Below the pieces are notes generated by a model. It saw only the letters and a list, made by a program, of their open reading frames with translations. It was not told the origin of the DNA and searched no databases. Position numbers and translations under genes: made by a program. From positions 2,170,001-2,234,000 of the forward strand of contig OY723265.1 of assembly GCA_963210315.1 (NCBI GenBank): DNA of 64,000 nucleotides. The letters run 5' to 3'. Positions 38,781-50,078 of this stretch are shown here, piece after piece (within the stretch, counting starts at the first letter, position 1; each line of letters opens with the position of its first letter). The stretch comes from Rhynchopus euleeides. Taxonomy: Eukaryota; Euglenozoa; Diplonemea; Diplonemida; Diplonemidae.

Positions 38781-40846
38781 CAGTACCGAGGGGCATTTAC
38801 GCTTTCGACTGGAATACCGAGCCTGACCCGGGGAGACACAATCGTGCCACAATCGTGAGGGGCATACTCTCTTGATTGAGAAATACACCTTTTTTGCCCG
38901 AGCGACGGCACCTGAAGGCGGAAGGGTGGCCTGTCACACACAGCCTGCCAGATCCAGCTCGAGCACGGTGACGCGACGTGAGCTTTCCGAGGGCGACAGT
39001 TTTCGTGTACCAATGCAACGCCCCCGGACACGCCCCTGAGAAGCCGGCACGTCTGTCGTGCCCAGCTTATCTGCGCGAATGCCGACTACGCGCACCCCGG
39101 CGTCAAGCGGATGCCCGCACACGCCCCAAGCGGGGCATACTCCGTCGAAGCATAGTCTCCCTGCCGGGGGACACACATTCAAGCCTGCATTATTCACAGG
39201 GGTCAGGGGGAGTTCCGGGCGTCTGTGGCCCGGTGTTGAGACGTACGACCTCACAGTTCCATGTAGGGAAGGGGAGCTGCTGACTGGACACCTGCGAGGT
39301 GCCGTGGGACATACACAGAGATCAGGTATCCAACACAGCCGAGACGCTCTCCCAAGCTGCACTGCTCGGGGAGCAAAAGAAGCAGCGACTGAGAGACGCG
39401 TCCGCATCGCCTGTGTCAGCGGTGCCGCCGCTGAGGGGGTCCACCGAAACCGCAGCCATGGCAGCGGGCCGAGATCATTCCACAAGGTTGGGGGGCAGTC
39501 AGCCAGTCTTCCCGAGTACCCAGCAGCCTACTCGACAAGCCCGAACAGCGACTGCAGCGTGCGACAAGCTCCGGTCCGCGGGGACTCACCTCTCTCATTA
39601 AGAAGGCGACTCCGAGAATCCTTCTGGCATGCCCACACCTCCAGGGCCTCGAATTTCCTCACGCACCGGGAAATACGCCCTCCACACTGAGTCCGGGCGT
39701 TACCACTGAATCGACGCCACGTGGGGCCACAGGGCCTCCGTTTGATGCGCTGTCTACGAGGCGGGCGATGGGGCAGGTACAGTGGGGATCAGCCCAGTGG
39801 GAAGGGGGCCGCAGGAACGTGTTGTCCACCGCTCGAGCGGAGTTCAGGAGACGACAGTGCGCGCGATCGCCCTCTTTCACCCAGAAGGGCCGGCACCTCT
39901 CACACCTACCCCTGGGCACTCCATGCAGCGTCTCCAGTGCGCCATGAAGAGGCGCGTTGGGCTTCACCCCGCAACTCGCTCGCAGCCAGCGAAGACCGGA
40001 GAGGACACAGAGAGCCACAGAGCGATCGAGATCACGCCGGAAAGCACCGGGTGTTGGCCGGGCTCCCGAAGGGCGAGAGTTTAAGACGGCCGGACAGTAG
40101 ACTGCTGCGGAGGAGCTGGGAGGCGAGTTTCAGACTGTGATTTCTCGATCCGCCGAGCCCTGTCCCCAGGCGAGAGCTGCCGGGTCATGGTGGCTGAATA
40201 TGCACGAGCGTCGCGGTGGTGGTGCTGGGAGCGCACCAGAGGACTGTCACGCTGAGGGGCTGGGCATGGCCACTGACTACCTGGATACGGCCGTCTCAGT
40301 GCATCGCCCGGGGTGCAAAACGACATCGAGGATGTCAGGAAGAAGGGTCATGTGGGCACACACCAATATGTCGGAGACGTGAAGAAGCCTCGAGGGGAAG
40401 GGTTCCCCAGGGGATGGAGGATCCGGAAGAGGTACAGGGTGAGGATTCAAATACCCGGAGTGGGAAACGCACCAGACGTCGGGGGTCAGCCAAGAGCGGG
40501 TGGTTGCAGCACAGGCGGGGCTGTGTGCAACCTTTGCCCCCTTAGTTTCGCCGGGTTGAGACGCATCAACTCTCTCGCCGGGTGCGGCAACTGGAGAGAC
40601 AGGCATGTTGTCGATAGGGCACACCAAGGATCACGAGGCTGACCACACGACGGCGGCACACGGCCGAGGCAGGCGGATCCCCTCAGCGAGTGAGGTTCGA
40701 TCGTTTTCCGTACAAGGTGCTCGTGACAACGTAGAAAGCGGTACATTACCATCGGAGGGATGCATACGATGGGCGACGGAGCCTGATCACTTCAATAGTA
40801 GACCGTTCGCGCGGCGTCCCTAAGTCCTTGGGTCCTAAGGGTCCTG
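38781..40846. other. GC-rich region, no gene recognised
   Basis: Overlapping ORFs exist in most frames but none shows a domain or dominant coding frame. Scattered GACCGAGA/GGCACC words suggest decayed minisatellite at the left. Confidence 0.4.
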
Positions 40847-41264
40847 GGTGGAAGCGTCCAATGCAACACTCACAGCATAGAGGCCAAGTGTTTCTCGTAG
40901 TATTTTGCACATAACACACCTGTGTGGTACGGGAAATGCTACGAGGAACGCGATGGACTCGGGACTGCTGCTGGCCTCTCTTGCTATGGTTTACTTATGT
41001 TTCGTGCTCCACCTGCTCCACCTCATTCTGCACTTCAGATGATCCACTTCACGTGGGTTACGGGGTTTGGGACAACGATGATATGTTGTGTCCGACGACA
41101 AGGTAAGGTAAGCTCATCGAGGTACACCAAACCGGAGTTGTCAAATCAAAAAAAAAATATGGGGGGGGGGGTTTCAAAGTGCAAGAGGTGGAGCCCGTTC
41201 AACAGGTGGAAGCGTCCAATGCAACACTCACAGCATAGAGGCCAAGTGTTTCTCGTAGTATTTT
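40847..41264 (+). repeat. 251-bp repeat copy 2 between two 60-bp direct repeats
   Basis: A 60-bp sequence starting GGTGGAAGCGTCCAATGCAA occurs at 40847-40906 and 41205-41264, flanking the second 251-bp repeat (40903-41157), its A-run and a G-run. It resembles a very long target duplication or a local duplication caused by the insertion. Confidence 0.65.
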
Positions 41265-41266
41265 TT

Positions 41267-41320
41267 CCGGGGGGCTTCGCCCCCCGGACCCCCCTTGCGT
41301 GGGGGGCTTCGCCCCCCACG
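41267..41320. repeat. Two adjacent GGGGGGCTTCGCCCCCC hairpins
   Basis: CCGGGGGGCTTCGCCCCCCGG (41267-41287, 8-bp stem) and a second at 41298-41320 with flanking CGT/ACG. Same loop style as the hairpins inside the 391-bp unit. Confidence 0.6.
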
Positions 41321-44226
41321 CCACACGCACCTCCCGGCCGGTGGCCGGTTCGGTCGTCGTCGGCTGCGGCCAAAGGGCGTGCGGTAGCCGACGCCCTTTT
41401 GTGCTCGCCTCCTCCTCCCACACTTCAGTATGTCGTTTCAGGTGAGTCCGTGTTCCTGCTTTGTTCTTCTGTCGACTGGGACGGGCCAGTCCTCGTGGGT
41501 TGCCGGCCGGTGTGTCCTCCCCCGGGACCCCCTCCTCCTCCCGCCACTTGCATCTGGTTCAACTTCAGTGAGAGCTGAGCGGGAGCCATACTTGCTCTCT
41601 TGGACCATTTGTCCGCAGTCCTGCATCATGAAGAGTTAGGTAATGCCCAGTCGCAGCCATCCCCCGACCCAGGTGTTCTGCCGTGGGCCAGGTCACCATC
41701 TGTAGGTCACCCCGTCACACACCAGTGGGCAGGCCCTGTCAACGATATCGATGTGACTGCTCTTGCCGCAGGGCAACGGATGTGGGCCTGCATTGCATCC
41801 TGTTGCCGCTCAGTTCTGTTCCCACCGGAGCTTGTTGTTGCGCCGCAGGTCGAACAGCCTTTCGTGTGGTCGGCGCTGATCTTGTATAGAACGTAGGCAG
41901 TAGGCTGCTGTGGGTGACCTGCAGGTTACCCGTCCCTTTCGTGCAGGCAGCGCGAGAGCTGCGATGTTTATGTGTGGGAGCACGGCAGCTGCCCCACACT
42001 CCATTCTGCTCTCTTGTCTGCTGTTTATGTTGAACAAGGTCTGGCTGCCAGTGATCTCGCTGGGGGTCGGGCAAACCATAAAAGAAGTCGGGCACAGGGT
42101 GGCCGAGCTCGCGAGAACAAAAGTGCAGCCCAACCCCGCCCCGACTTCCCGTGGTATGATGCAAACAGGATCGAATGCACGGCCACACATTCACCCAATT
42201 CGAGAGGCACCGGATGTTCCTGCCTTTGGTCGTCCTGCTGGATCAAAAATCAGGAATCCAGCCCCCCAGCCGCCGGAGGCCACGGTAGTGAACATCCTGA
42301 AAGTCTTCGAAGGCTAGTCCCCACACCGGTTGGTGCTGTTGCACATTCCAGGCGGGGATGGTCCTTCGCTTGGGGCATGATGAGGTGCGCTTCGATGAAC
42401 ACCATCAAGCCCCCAGCATGCCGTTGGGTTTTCATACGCTGCGGCGCATGAAAACTCGGCCACAAGGCCGAACCCAAAAGCCCCAAAATCTGACCCGGGA
42501 GGTAGGGCCGAGGGTAGGGCCATGCCACCCCTGGCGGCCCACCCTCCCAAACAATTACAGAAAAAGGGAGGTGGGGCCGCGGCCCCCTGCCAGCCCTGGC
42601 ACGGGATCACTGCTGGCGGGTAGTTCAGGCTCGTGGCCCTCCTCGTTCCGATAGCCCCTCGGACATCCAAATGATTCACGTGCAGCAGCCCATGCGCAGA
42701 GAACGGTGTGCCGTCTTGTACAGCAACTGTTGGACAACTGTTGAAATCGTTTTTCACCAAAAAAAATTACTCTGCGGGCCAAGTCGAAGATTTTTCTGGG
42801 GACTTTTGGTGTCCCCAATTTTTCAATTTTCGAAAAATAAGCTCACTTTGCTAAACTGGACCCAACTCCCCACACTCTTTTTTTCCGACTTTTTCACGGG
42901 TTTTTTCCGGTTTTTTTTGGTTTTTTTTGGCGGATGGAGCGAAGACCCCCTGTGCCTGGAATTTTGTCCAAAAAATAACACGTTTTCGCACAAGGCAAAA
43001 AATGGTCAAAAAACCCGAAAATCGGGTTTGTAGGGTATAGGTCCCCTGTCTGAAAATGCAAAATATGGCCCCGCAGGTGCCCCCAGAGTGATTTAAAATT
43101 GGAAAATCGACATTTTCCACCTACGGGAAATCCCCCAAAATAGGGGGTCCCCAGCCACGATCCCTAAAAAAATGTCCCGCGCGCCTCTAAGGCACTCTGG
43201 ATTTTTATTATGTCATCCAGATGTCACATCTGGGTCCAGGAACACCGGGTTTTGGCCTCAGGAAGTCGAAAAATATGTGTGGAAATTTTTATTCCTGACC
43301 AGGATCCCCTAAAAGGTCGATTTCCCCTGTTTACACATGGGGGATTTCATGCAACGCCCGCTCGTGTGCTGAGTGTGCTATCCGCGACGTGGACGCGGTC
43401 GCCCTCTTCCTCCCAGAAGCCACTGATCTCCCTCATCCAACTTCACCTCCGGATGTACGCGGCACGTGCTTGGGTTGTCCTGTCGCAGTGCAGCAGAAGT
43501 TCCCCTGTGCACTACTGCCCAAGCCATTTCGGCTGCACGGAATATGCCACGCAGAGTCACGTGGTATCGCGTGACCAGCTCGTGAGGCTTGGTGCCCCGA
43601 ATCGAATAGGCTGCGAGCTGCATTGCCTCGGTCAGTTGATGTCCTTGCGTGTGCATTTTTGTGCACAACAGTCCCTTGGGTATCTGCAGCGCAGGTGCCT
43701 GCACTGGACCAGAGGACTTCTGATTTGCCTCTGGCACTTGTGATCGGAACGGATGCGGCGACATGCCACGGTGCCCATGGATAGCCATGCCGGCACGAAA
43801 GTACGTTCACGACGGTTGATTACCATTGCTGCACTCTGTCAGAACCCGAAGGGCCTCAGCTCACCTGAACGCCCACCAGGCCCCCCAGCAGGGGGTGAAA
43901 CCAAAGGGAACTTGGAACATTATTCCGTTCCAGTATTTTTCCGAATACGGTATATAGTAACCAAGCCCTTGCGCTTCGACGGCCGTGGCATATCAGGGGG
44001 TAGCGTCGAATCACGGTACCGAAGGCCATTTTTTGGTTTCCTCCGGCACCCGAGGATGGCGCGAGCGGGAGAGGAACCGCGGAAGGAGCCCAGCGCCTCA
44101 CACCGTGCCCACCTAGTGGTCCACCGACGGGAAAGTTAAGTAACAATGTACCCCTGATCCTCCCCAAAACAGGAGCGTCCGCCCACCTAATCTCTAAAAT
44201 CGAAAAAGTTAGCGACAGGCCTGGAT
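41321..44226. other. Intergenic region, no gene seen
   Basis: Contains a partial hairpin unit at 42258-42287 (copy e, GCCCCCCAGCCGCCGGAGGC and then CACGGTAGTGAAC), AT-rich DNA near 42750-43150, and short ORFs without motifs. Confidence 0.4.
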
Positions 44227-44227
44227 C

Positions 44228-44262
44228 GTGGGCGCGCGGCGGCGGCGGCGAAGCCGCCGCCG
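44228..44262. repeat. GCGGCGGCGGCG hairpin
   Basis: CGGCGGCGGCG-AA-GCCGCCGCCG: a strong short stem-loop in noncoding DNA. Confidence 0.5.
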
Positions 44263-44321
44263 CGATCGCGTACAAACCACATTTTCTGCATGGCCACCAC
44301 TTCCACCCCCCCCCCCTAGGG

Positions 44322-45204
44322 CAGTGATTAAAAATTCGTGTTATTCGAATACGAATATTATTCGAATAATTTCTCGAAAAATTTTCGCCACGAATAATTC
44401 GCGAATTATTCGTGGGGTTTTACTGGGGTTTCTCTACTAGGAATAGGGACCTACTGCCCACACTGGGGTCGTGGGCGCAGCCCACGACCCCAGTGTGCCC
44501 TGAGGGGGCATGCAATCACTACATTGTGAAGATGCGAGGCCGAGAATCATCATCTGCAGTGCCTGGAGGGGTACGCTGCACCGTGCATTGAAGACACCAA
44601 GCGCTAAGGGAAGTGGGCACCGTCGCGCTGGTGGGACCATTATGGTGCCAGGCGGCCGCTGTTGCATCCACGGGGCTGTACCTGATGGGGAAATCGTCAT
44701 CCGCGATCCCTACCAAACTTGCGTGGAGGGAGCAGAACCACCTGGGTCACTCAAAGGTGGAAGCACTACCCCGGTGCCCGAACCTGGGATACATTGTGCG
44801 TGCTTTATGCTGTTCCTGTTGTGCAGTTGGTGACTGGCAGGATAGCAACTGCCTCCTTCAAGATCCCTGTGGTGGAGACCTCCACGCGTGAGTGAGGTGC
44901 TGCCGATGCAAAGGGATCACCACACCTGTGTGCCGTACGGACAGACATACGTGTGATGATTCATGAGGAAAGCAAAGCCTGAGGCGCTCTGCGGCGCTTT
45001 CCCTCGGTTTGCACTGGAATACACGTGGTCTGGCGCCCTCTGCCCCTACACAAACCCACAGAAACTTCACGAATAATGACCGAATAACACATGGCCATTT
45101 ATTCGCGAATAATGCCATTATTCGTATTCGAATACGAATATTATTCGAATATGTAACTCTGAAAATCGGAGATCACGAATTATTCGCGAATAGTATCTTC
45201 ACTG
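44322..45204. mobile_element. 883-bp hAT-type MITE with 8-bp target duplication CCCTAGGG
   Basis: Ends CAGTGATTAAA and, inverted, CAGTGAAGATA. CCCTAGGG occurs immediately outside both ends (44314-44321 and 45205-45212). Subterminal ATTCGAATACGAATATTATT palindromic words on both sides. A perfect 18-bp hairpin with 3-nt loop lies inside at 44459-44497. No transposase ORF. Confidence 0.8.
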
Positions 45205-46735
45205 CCCTAGGGGGGGTCATAAGCCCGTACAAAACCACATTTTTCAACATACCATCAGAACCGCCCTAATACCTGATCTGACCCGAAAATCCGACCCATA
45301 CCCCCCCGGAAACCGTCTGGAGCCCACTTGTGACACCTGATACGCACTTTTGTGATGATTTTTTGGGGTCCTAAAAAATGTACCTCAGTTTCGTACCTTG
45401 CCTTTGTACCTGAACCACTCCCGACCGCAATATTTCGTTCTTTGCAAGGGAAGGGTGTCACTACGCTCACCCAGCACGCCGAGCAACACATGCCGCGTGC
45501 CCAGGGCCTCGCAGAGGTGTCAGATGCTGCTGCAGAGGGGTACCTTGCTCGAAAGAAGCCCGCCAAACGGGAGGTGTGCGGGGTCCCGGCAGAGAGCGTT
45601 GTGGCAGACCTGCGTAAGAAGAAAACGGCACACGACATCCGTGAGGCGACATTATTTCGGGCGCTCCGTCGGGCTGGGTACATAGGAGAGCGAGTGGGAC
45701 GTGGTGACGACAGATATATGAGGTGGTGCATCAACTGCACGCACGTGCGGAAAGCGGCGTTCCTTGCTGGCCAAGAAAGATGTCACCTGCACTCCTACTC
45801 CTCCCACTCGTCCTGCTCCTACCCCCACACCAACTGATGTGGGCAGTGAGAGTGATGGCAGCTCCAGAGCAGCAGATGATCTCGGAAGCGATGAGCGGGT
45901 CAGCCGGGCAGACTACCCCAGTCTGTACCGGAAGTACGAAGCGTTGCGGGCCCGCCATCACCGCCTCCAGGAGAGGACCCGAGGGTTAAGAGTAGGGTTG
46001 TACAGCGCCAGGGGAGAGTATTGAGTATTCCCCTGGCGTTGAGACATCCCTGGCGATCTTGCGGTCGCACTGTGGGGGCTGAGTCGGCAGGCAGATGCCT
46101 ATCCAATGACTTTGTTGAGTCCTCACATGGTACACTCTCGTGCTGTCGAGACTGCGTGGTGTGCATATCCTGCGGGGCGCAAATTACACAGCACAAACAT
46201 CACCAATTCGGCTCTCAGGGCGTACAATATCCCAACCGTGCCTTCACAGGCTGAGATCGACGAAGCAAAGACATCTACGCGCTGCCCACTAATGCCGATG
46301 CAGCCTCGCAGGCGTACGAAGTACTCACAATGACCCATCCGCGATCGAAGTACTACACCCAGGAGGTGGCTGAACTCATTCCGCTGGCGCAACAACACAA
46401 CATTCCCACGAATCAGGTCAAGAAAGACCTTGCCGAGGCACTGGGGAAGGCAACATGCGTGCCACCTGAGCCGGAACCACCGCAGAAAAGGCAAAGAACG
46501 AAATATTGCGGTCGGGAGTGGTTCAGGTACAAAGGCAAGGTACGAAACTGAGGTACATTTTTTAGGACCCCAAAAAATCATCACAAAAGTGCGTATCAGG
46601 TGTCACAAGTGGGCTCCAGACGGTTTCCGGGGGGGTATGGGTCGGATTTTCGGGTCAGATCAGGTATTAGGGCGGTTCTGATGGTATGTTGAAATTTTTG
46701 GTATTTGTACGTTTTTAGGGGGGCTTATGACCCCC
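45205..46735 (+). mobile_element. Element with about 250-bp terminal inverted repeats
   Basis: The left arm 45205-45455 (GGGGGTCATAAGCCC ... GCAATATTTCGTTCTTTGC) is repeated inverted at 46490-46735 almost without change. The interior holds broken coding pieces. The hAT MITE sits at its left edge and the autonomous hAT element at its right edge. Confidence 0.75.
45473..46551 (+). pseudogene. Broken gene inside the 45.2-46.7 kb element
   Basis: Coding-like pieces in different frames: 45449-45837 (ends ATLFRALRRAGYIGERVG ... HVRKAAFLAG), 45764-46024 (YPSLYRKYEALRARHHRLQE) and 46330-46551 (YYTQEVAELIPLAQQHNIPT ...). The first resembles the second helix-turn-helix of Tc1/mariner transposases (LRRAGY then RKAAFLA); that is a weak match by eye. 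No DDE domain is visible, so this is a relic or a non-autonomous copy. Confidence 0.35.
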
Positions 46736-47252
46736 CCTAACCCCCCCCCCCCCTAGGCATACAGTGCAAACGATAATTATTATCGCACATATACCAGATA
46801 CGATAATTTTCGGAAAATTATCGCATACGATAATTTATTATCGCATACGATAATCCATTATCGTATGATGCGATAATCCCATTATCGTATACGAACGGAT
46901 ACGATAATTATTATCGTATATTATCGCATACGATAATCCCATTATCGTATGTTATCGCATACGATAATAATTATCGTATCCGGTCGTATACGATAATGGG
47001 ATTATCGTATGCGATACTTACTGGGTTGCACTATTCTTGAACACCACTGCCCTCGTCAGATTCCTTCACATACTCGTCCGTCATCAGGATTCATCGCCCC
47101 CCCCCCCCCTCAGTCCCTTCAACACCCTCGATGTCATCAGACATCGAGACAGAATTCGTCATCCCCCCCCCCCACCCGCCCACCGAACAGCACAGGAACC
47201 ACATCACGGACAGACGACCTGGCACGCCGCCCCCCCCCCCCCATCCCCCCTT

Positions 47253-49580
47253 CTAAATGATATCCATCTCAGTCTCGGATTCGTCCTCCTCAGAGGAATC
47301 ATCAGAGACATAGTCCCTTTCGAGGGCTTCTGCGAACCGGTTGCTCTTGTCGAAGTAGCCGAGGAGGTCGCCGTTCCGCTGCAAGAACAGACGATCCGCG
47401 TAGGTCTTCGTCGAGATGTTCGACCCCCGCTTGGACTTGCGGGACTCTGCCGTCGAAAACACACTGTCGACCTGTGTGACCGACACAGGCGTGCGGAGCC
47501 AAGCCACCACATGTGGCGCCAGGATGGGGAACAGCTTCCTCCCCTTCTCCAGCCAGAACGCAATCGGGGTGTCGGTCTGCAGGGATTCGGCAGGGGCATT
47601 GAGGTACTGTGTGAACTCCGCCCAGCACTCGTCGTCAGCAAGGGCATGGAAATCCACGGCCCACACCAGCTGGTTTGTGATGTCGGGGAAGTCGTCGAAG
47701 TCAGCCATCAGCACGGTTTCCGGGTCGAAGATGAGCGCCATCTCGAACCTCGCCTTCGACGGCCAAGACTCCCAGGCATCCTTCAGCAAGGTGCGGATAG
47801 GAGCAGGATAACTGGTGTTCGTCACCACCTTCTGGTACTCCTCCGTGATAGTCCGCACTTTGATGTGCCCCAGACGGGCTTCCGGGTTCTGCACCCATCG
47901 CACGAGCCACAGCACCGGCTCCACCATCTCAGCCACAGCCACCGTCTCGCTGACGTGCTCTTCCCATGTTCCCTTCTGGATGTGCTCAGAGAGCTGCCTG
48001 AGAGTGAGTGGCTTCTTCTTCCTCGCCATCTCCACGCTGACGAACTGCAGCAGCATCGCACACCGGGTCTGCAGGTGGACTGTCAGGTCGAACATCGCTG
48101 CCCATCGAGTGTCCGAAGTAGAGGCGGGTTGCTGAGGGCTGGACACCTCCACATTGGCGGCGTGGGTGTCGTCTGTTTCCGCCACAAAGGCGGCAGCCCG
48201 CTCCAGCACCACCGCATCGGTATCTGTGACGTTCACGGATGGGAGAAGCTTGCGGAGCGCACGCACCGCTCCGCGGTCGAGAGCGGTGCGCACACGCAAA
48301 TGAGTGTCACGGATGTTCGTTGCAGCATCATGCATCCTCTCCGCCCCCTGTGCCTGAAACTTCTTCCAACGGTGCCGGCGCGACTTGCACCCGAAGAACT
48401 GCGACACCAGCGTGCAGAAGGCATACGCCCGGGGGTATGACTGGCGCACTGCTCGCTTCAACGCTGCGTTGAGGTGGTGGCCCAGGCAGTAGATGCCCTC
48501 CTCCTTCTTGTCGCCAAACGCCTTGACGTTCACCGACCCGAAGTCAGCGACAACTGTACTGCGGGTAATGCCGTACAGTTCCCGCACCTCGTCAAGCACA
48601 TCCCCGACGTCCTCTGCGTTGTGCACCTCGCCGTCACCACGCACTTTCGACAGGAGGAGCACTCCCCTGCCTCCCACGTAGGCGACGACCGACATGATGG
48701 CAAAGCCAAGATGCCGCAGGCCTGTTCCATCAACGCCCAACGCCACCGGCCGGCCGGTGATGCAGTCGCGGATCTTCTTCTGGATCTCCGCGACGAACAG
48801 CGGGGCCTTGCCCAGCAGCGTCCGGGGCTTCGGCAGAGGGGTGGTCATCGGCAGCGCAAGGATAGACGCCTGGTGAGGCGTGATCCCCGCAATCACAAGG
48901 GCAAGTGCCCATGCCTTTTGAAATGATGCGGTGGTCGTGGGATCGCTCTTCGTGGTTGAAACACAGGGGGCCGCCTGCACTGGCGCTTCCTTCGATGTGG
49001 TCTGGTGCGCCTTCGTGTCGGTCACGTGTTTCTTTGCCACTGTCGATTCAGCATGCTTTACGACGATGCTACAGAGGTTGCACCACAGGACTTCGTCCGA
49101 TAATGTCCGGGGGGGGTTTGCATCAAGCAGCATGGTGCGAGTTTCGAACGGGAGGTCCTCCACCGACTTGATCGTGTAGGCCGCAGCAACTGTGGCGTCG
49201 TACCTCGCCAGTTGCTGCAGCCGCTGCCTGGCTGTTACCAAGGAGATCCTCTTCTTGGCAGCAGCCTCGTCTGCGGCTTCCTCCACCGTTTTTCTGAGTT
49301 TTATCGTGTCCAGGCGTTTCTGCGCGCTCTCCGATTTTCCCGCGGGCTTTGGTGCTGTCTTCTTGGGGGCTGGCTTCTTCGCTGCTGGCTTCTTTGGGGG
49401 TGGCTTTTTCACGGCCGCCTTTTTCGCTGAGGGCTTCTTGTCCTTCCCCCCCGTGACGCGACGGCGTTTCTGGTCCGGCTCGTCCTCATCACTGCCCTCT
49501 TCCTCGTCATCGCCGTCATCATCTTCCTCTGCGTCATCCTCCGTTGTTGTGTCGTCTTTTATCCTACGACGACGAGACAT
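47253..49580 (-). CDS. hAT superfamily transposase
   Basis: Catalyses cut-and-paste transposition. The start MSRRRRIKDDTT at 49580 is chosen because upstream in-frame codons (to 49790) include a duplicated piece of the gene itself; this gives 775 residues. N-terminus: acidic run, then Lys/Pro/Ala-rich likely nuclear localisation region (to about 110). A zinc finger near 168-195 (WCNLC ... KKH ... H, BED/CGGBP1-like) should bind the termini. The RNase H-like core has Asp in GVDGTG (about 281), Asp in VADFGSVN (about 341) and the hAT motif CLGHHLN (about 363). The C-terminal dimerisation block, with VFSTAESRKSKRGSNIS and LFLQRNGDL, starts near 705 and probably includes the catalytic-region Glu nearby. 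An acidic tail follows. No stops or frameshifts, so it may be active. Confidence 0.85.
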   Translation of the reverse strand: MSRRRRIKDDTTTEDDAEEDDDGDDEEEGSDEDEPDQKRRRVTGGKDKKPSAKKAAVKKPPPKKPAAKKPAPKKTAPKPAGKSESAQKRLDTIKLRKTVEEAADEAAAKKRISLVTARQRLQQLARYDATVAAAYTIKSVEDLPFETRTMLLDANPPRTLSDEVLWCNLCSIVVKHAESTVAKKHVTDTKAHQTTSKEAPVQAAPCVSTTKSDPTTTASFQKAWALALVIAGITPHQASILALPMTTPLPKPRTLLGKAPLFVAEIQKKIRDCITGRPVALGVDGTGLRHLGFAIMSVVAYVGGRGVLLLSKVRGDGEVHNAEDVGDVLDEVRELYGITRSTVVADFGSVNVKAFGDKKEEGIYCLGHHLNAALKRAVRQSYPRAYAFCTLVSQFFGCKSRRHRWKKFQAQGAERMHDAATNIRDTHLRVRTALDRGAVRALRKLLPSVNVTDTDAVVLERAAAFVAETDDTHAANVEVSSPQQPASTSDTRWAAMFDLTVHLQTRCAMLLQFVSVEMARKKKPLTLRQLSEHIQKGTWEEHVSETVAVAEMVEPVLWLVRWVQNPEARLGHIKVRTITEEYQKVVTNTSYPAPIRTLLKDAWESWPSKARFEMALIFDPETVLMADFDDFPDITNQLVWAVDFHALADDECWAEFTQYLNAPAESLQTDTPIAFWLEKGRKLFPILAPHVVAWLRTPVSVTQVDSVFSTAESRKSKRGSNISTKTYADRLFLQRNGDLLGYFDKSNRFAEALERDYVSDDSSEEDESETEMDII

Positions 49581-49648
49581 TTTTTGATCCCTGGTGTTTC
49601 CTGTGGAGGGTGATGGCGATGCAGTCACAACATAGCGATAGACACACG

Positions 49649-49748
49649 GGTCGAGAGCGCACACGCAAATGAGTGTCACGGATGTGCGTGGCAGTATCCT
49701 GTAACCTCTCCGCCCCCCTGTGCCTGAAACTTCTTCCAACGGTGCCAG
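49649..49748. repeat. Duplicate of 48283-48376 (internal piece of the transposase gene)
   Basis: About 95 bp of transposase coding sequence (with ACACGCAAATGAGTGTCACG and CTGAAACTTCTTCCAACGGT) is present again, with some changes, upstream of the start codon in the same orientation. Confidence 0.8.
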
Positions 49749-50078
49749 CTTCATTGACAGGATGCCCCAGACAGACATAGTGCTGCGCATGTCATGGCAC
49801 TATGTGTGTTGTGTCTGCCACCCATTTGTGAGGGACATTCTACACTTCTGAGTGAAGCCCCCCGTCACCAATAATTCAAAGAAGCAAAAATGGCAGCTTC
49901 CGGCTCCACTTTTACCACTTTTTCAATGTGTTCTGGGCTGATTTCTGGTTTTCCGAAAATCTCAAAAAAATTATCGCACCATTATCGTATATTATCGTAT
50001 ACGATAATATACGATAATGGGAGTACGATAATAATTATCGTATGCGATAATAATTATCGTTTGCACTGTATGCCTAGG

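Larger units (their letters stand above)
46762..50068 (-). mobile_element. hAT transposon with intact transposase
   Basis: Termini CAGTGCAAACGATAATTATT and its inverse, followed on both sides by ATTATCGTATGCGATAAT words. The inverted match extends outward by TAGGCATA/TATGCCTA, so no direct 8-bp duplication can be read; either the real ends lie further out or one flank changed. One transposase gene lies on the minus strand. Confidence 0.75.

Noticed and set aside
36504-41157. The 251-bp direct repeats as LTRs of a 4.6-kb retrotransposon
   Set aside because: No gag, protease, RT or primer-binding site lies between them; both end in A-runs and the interior is minisatellite.
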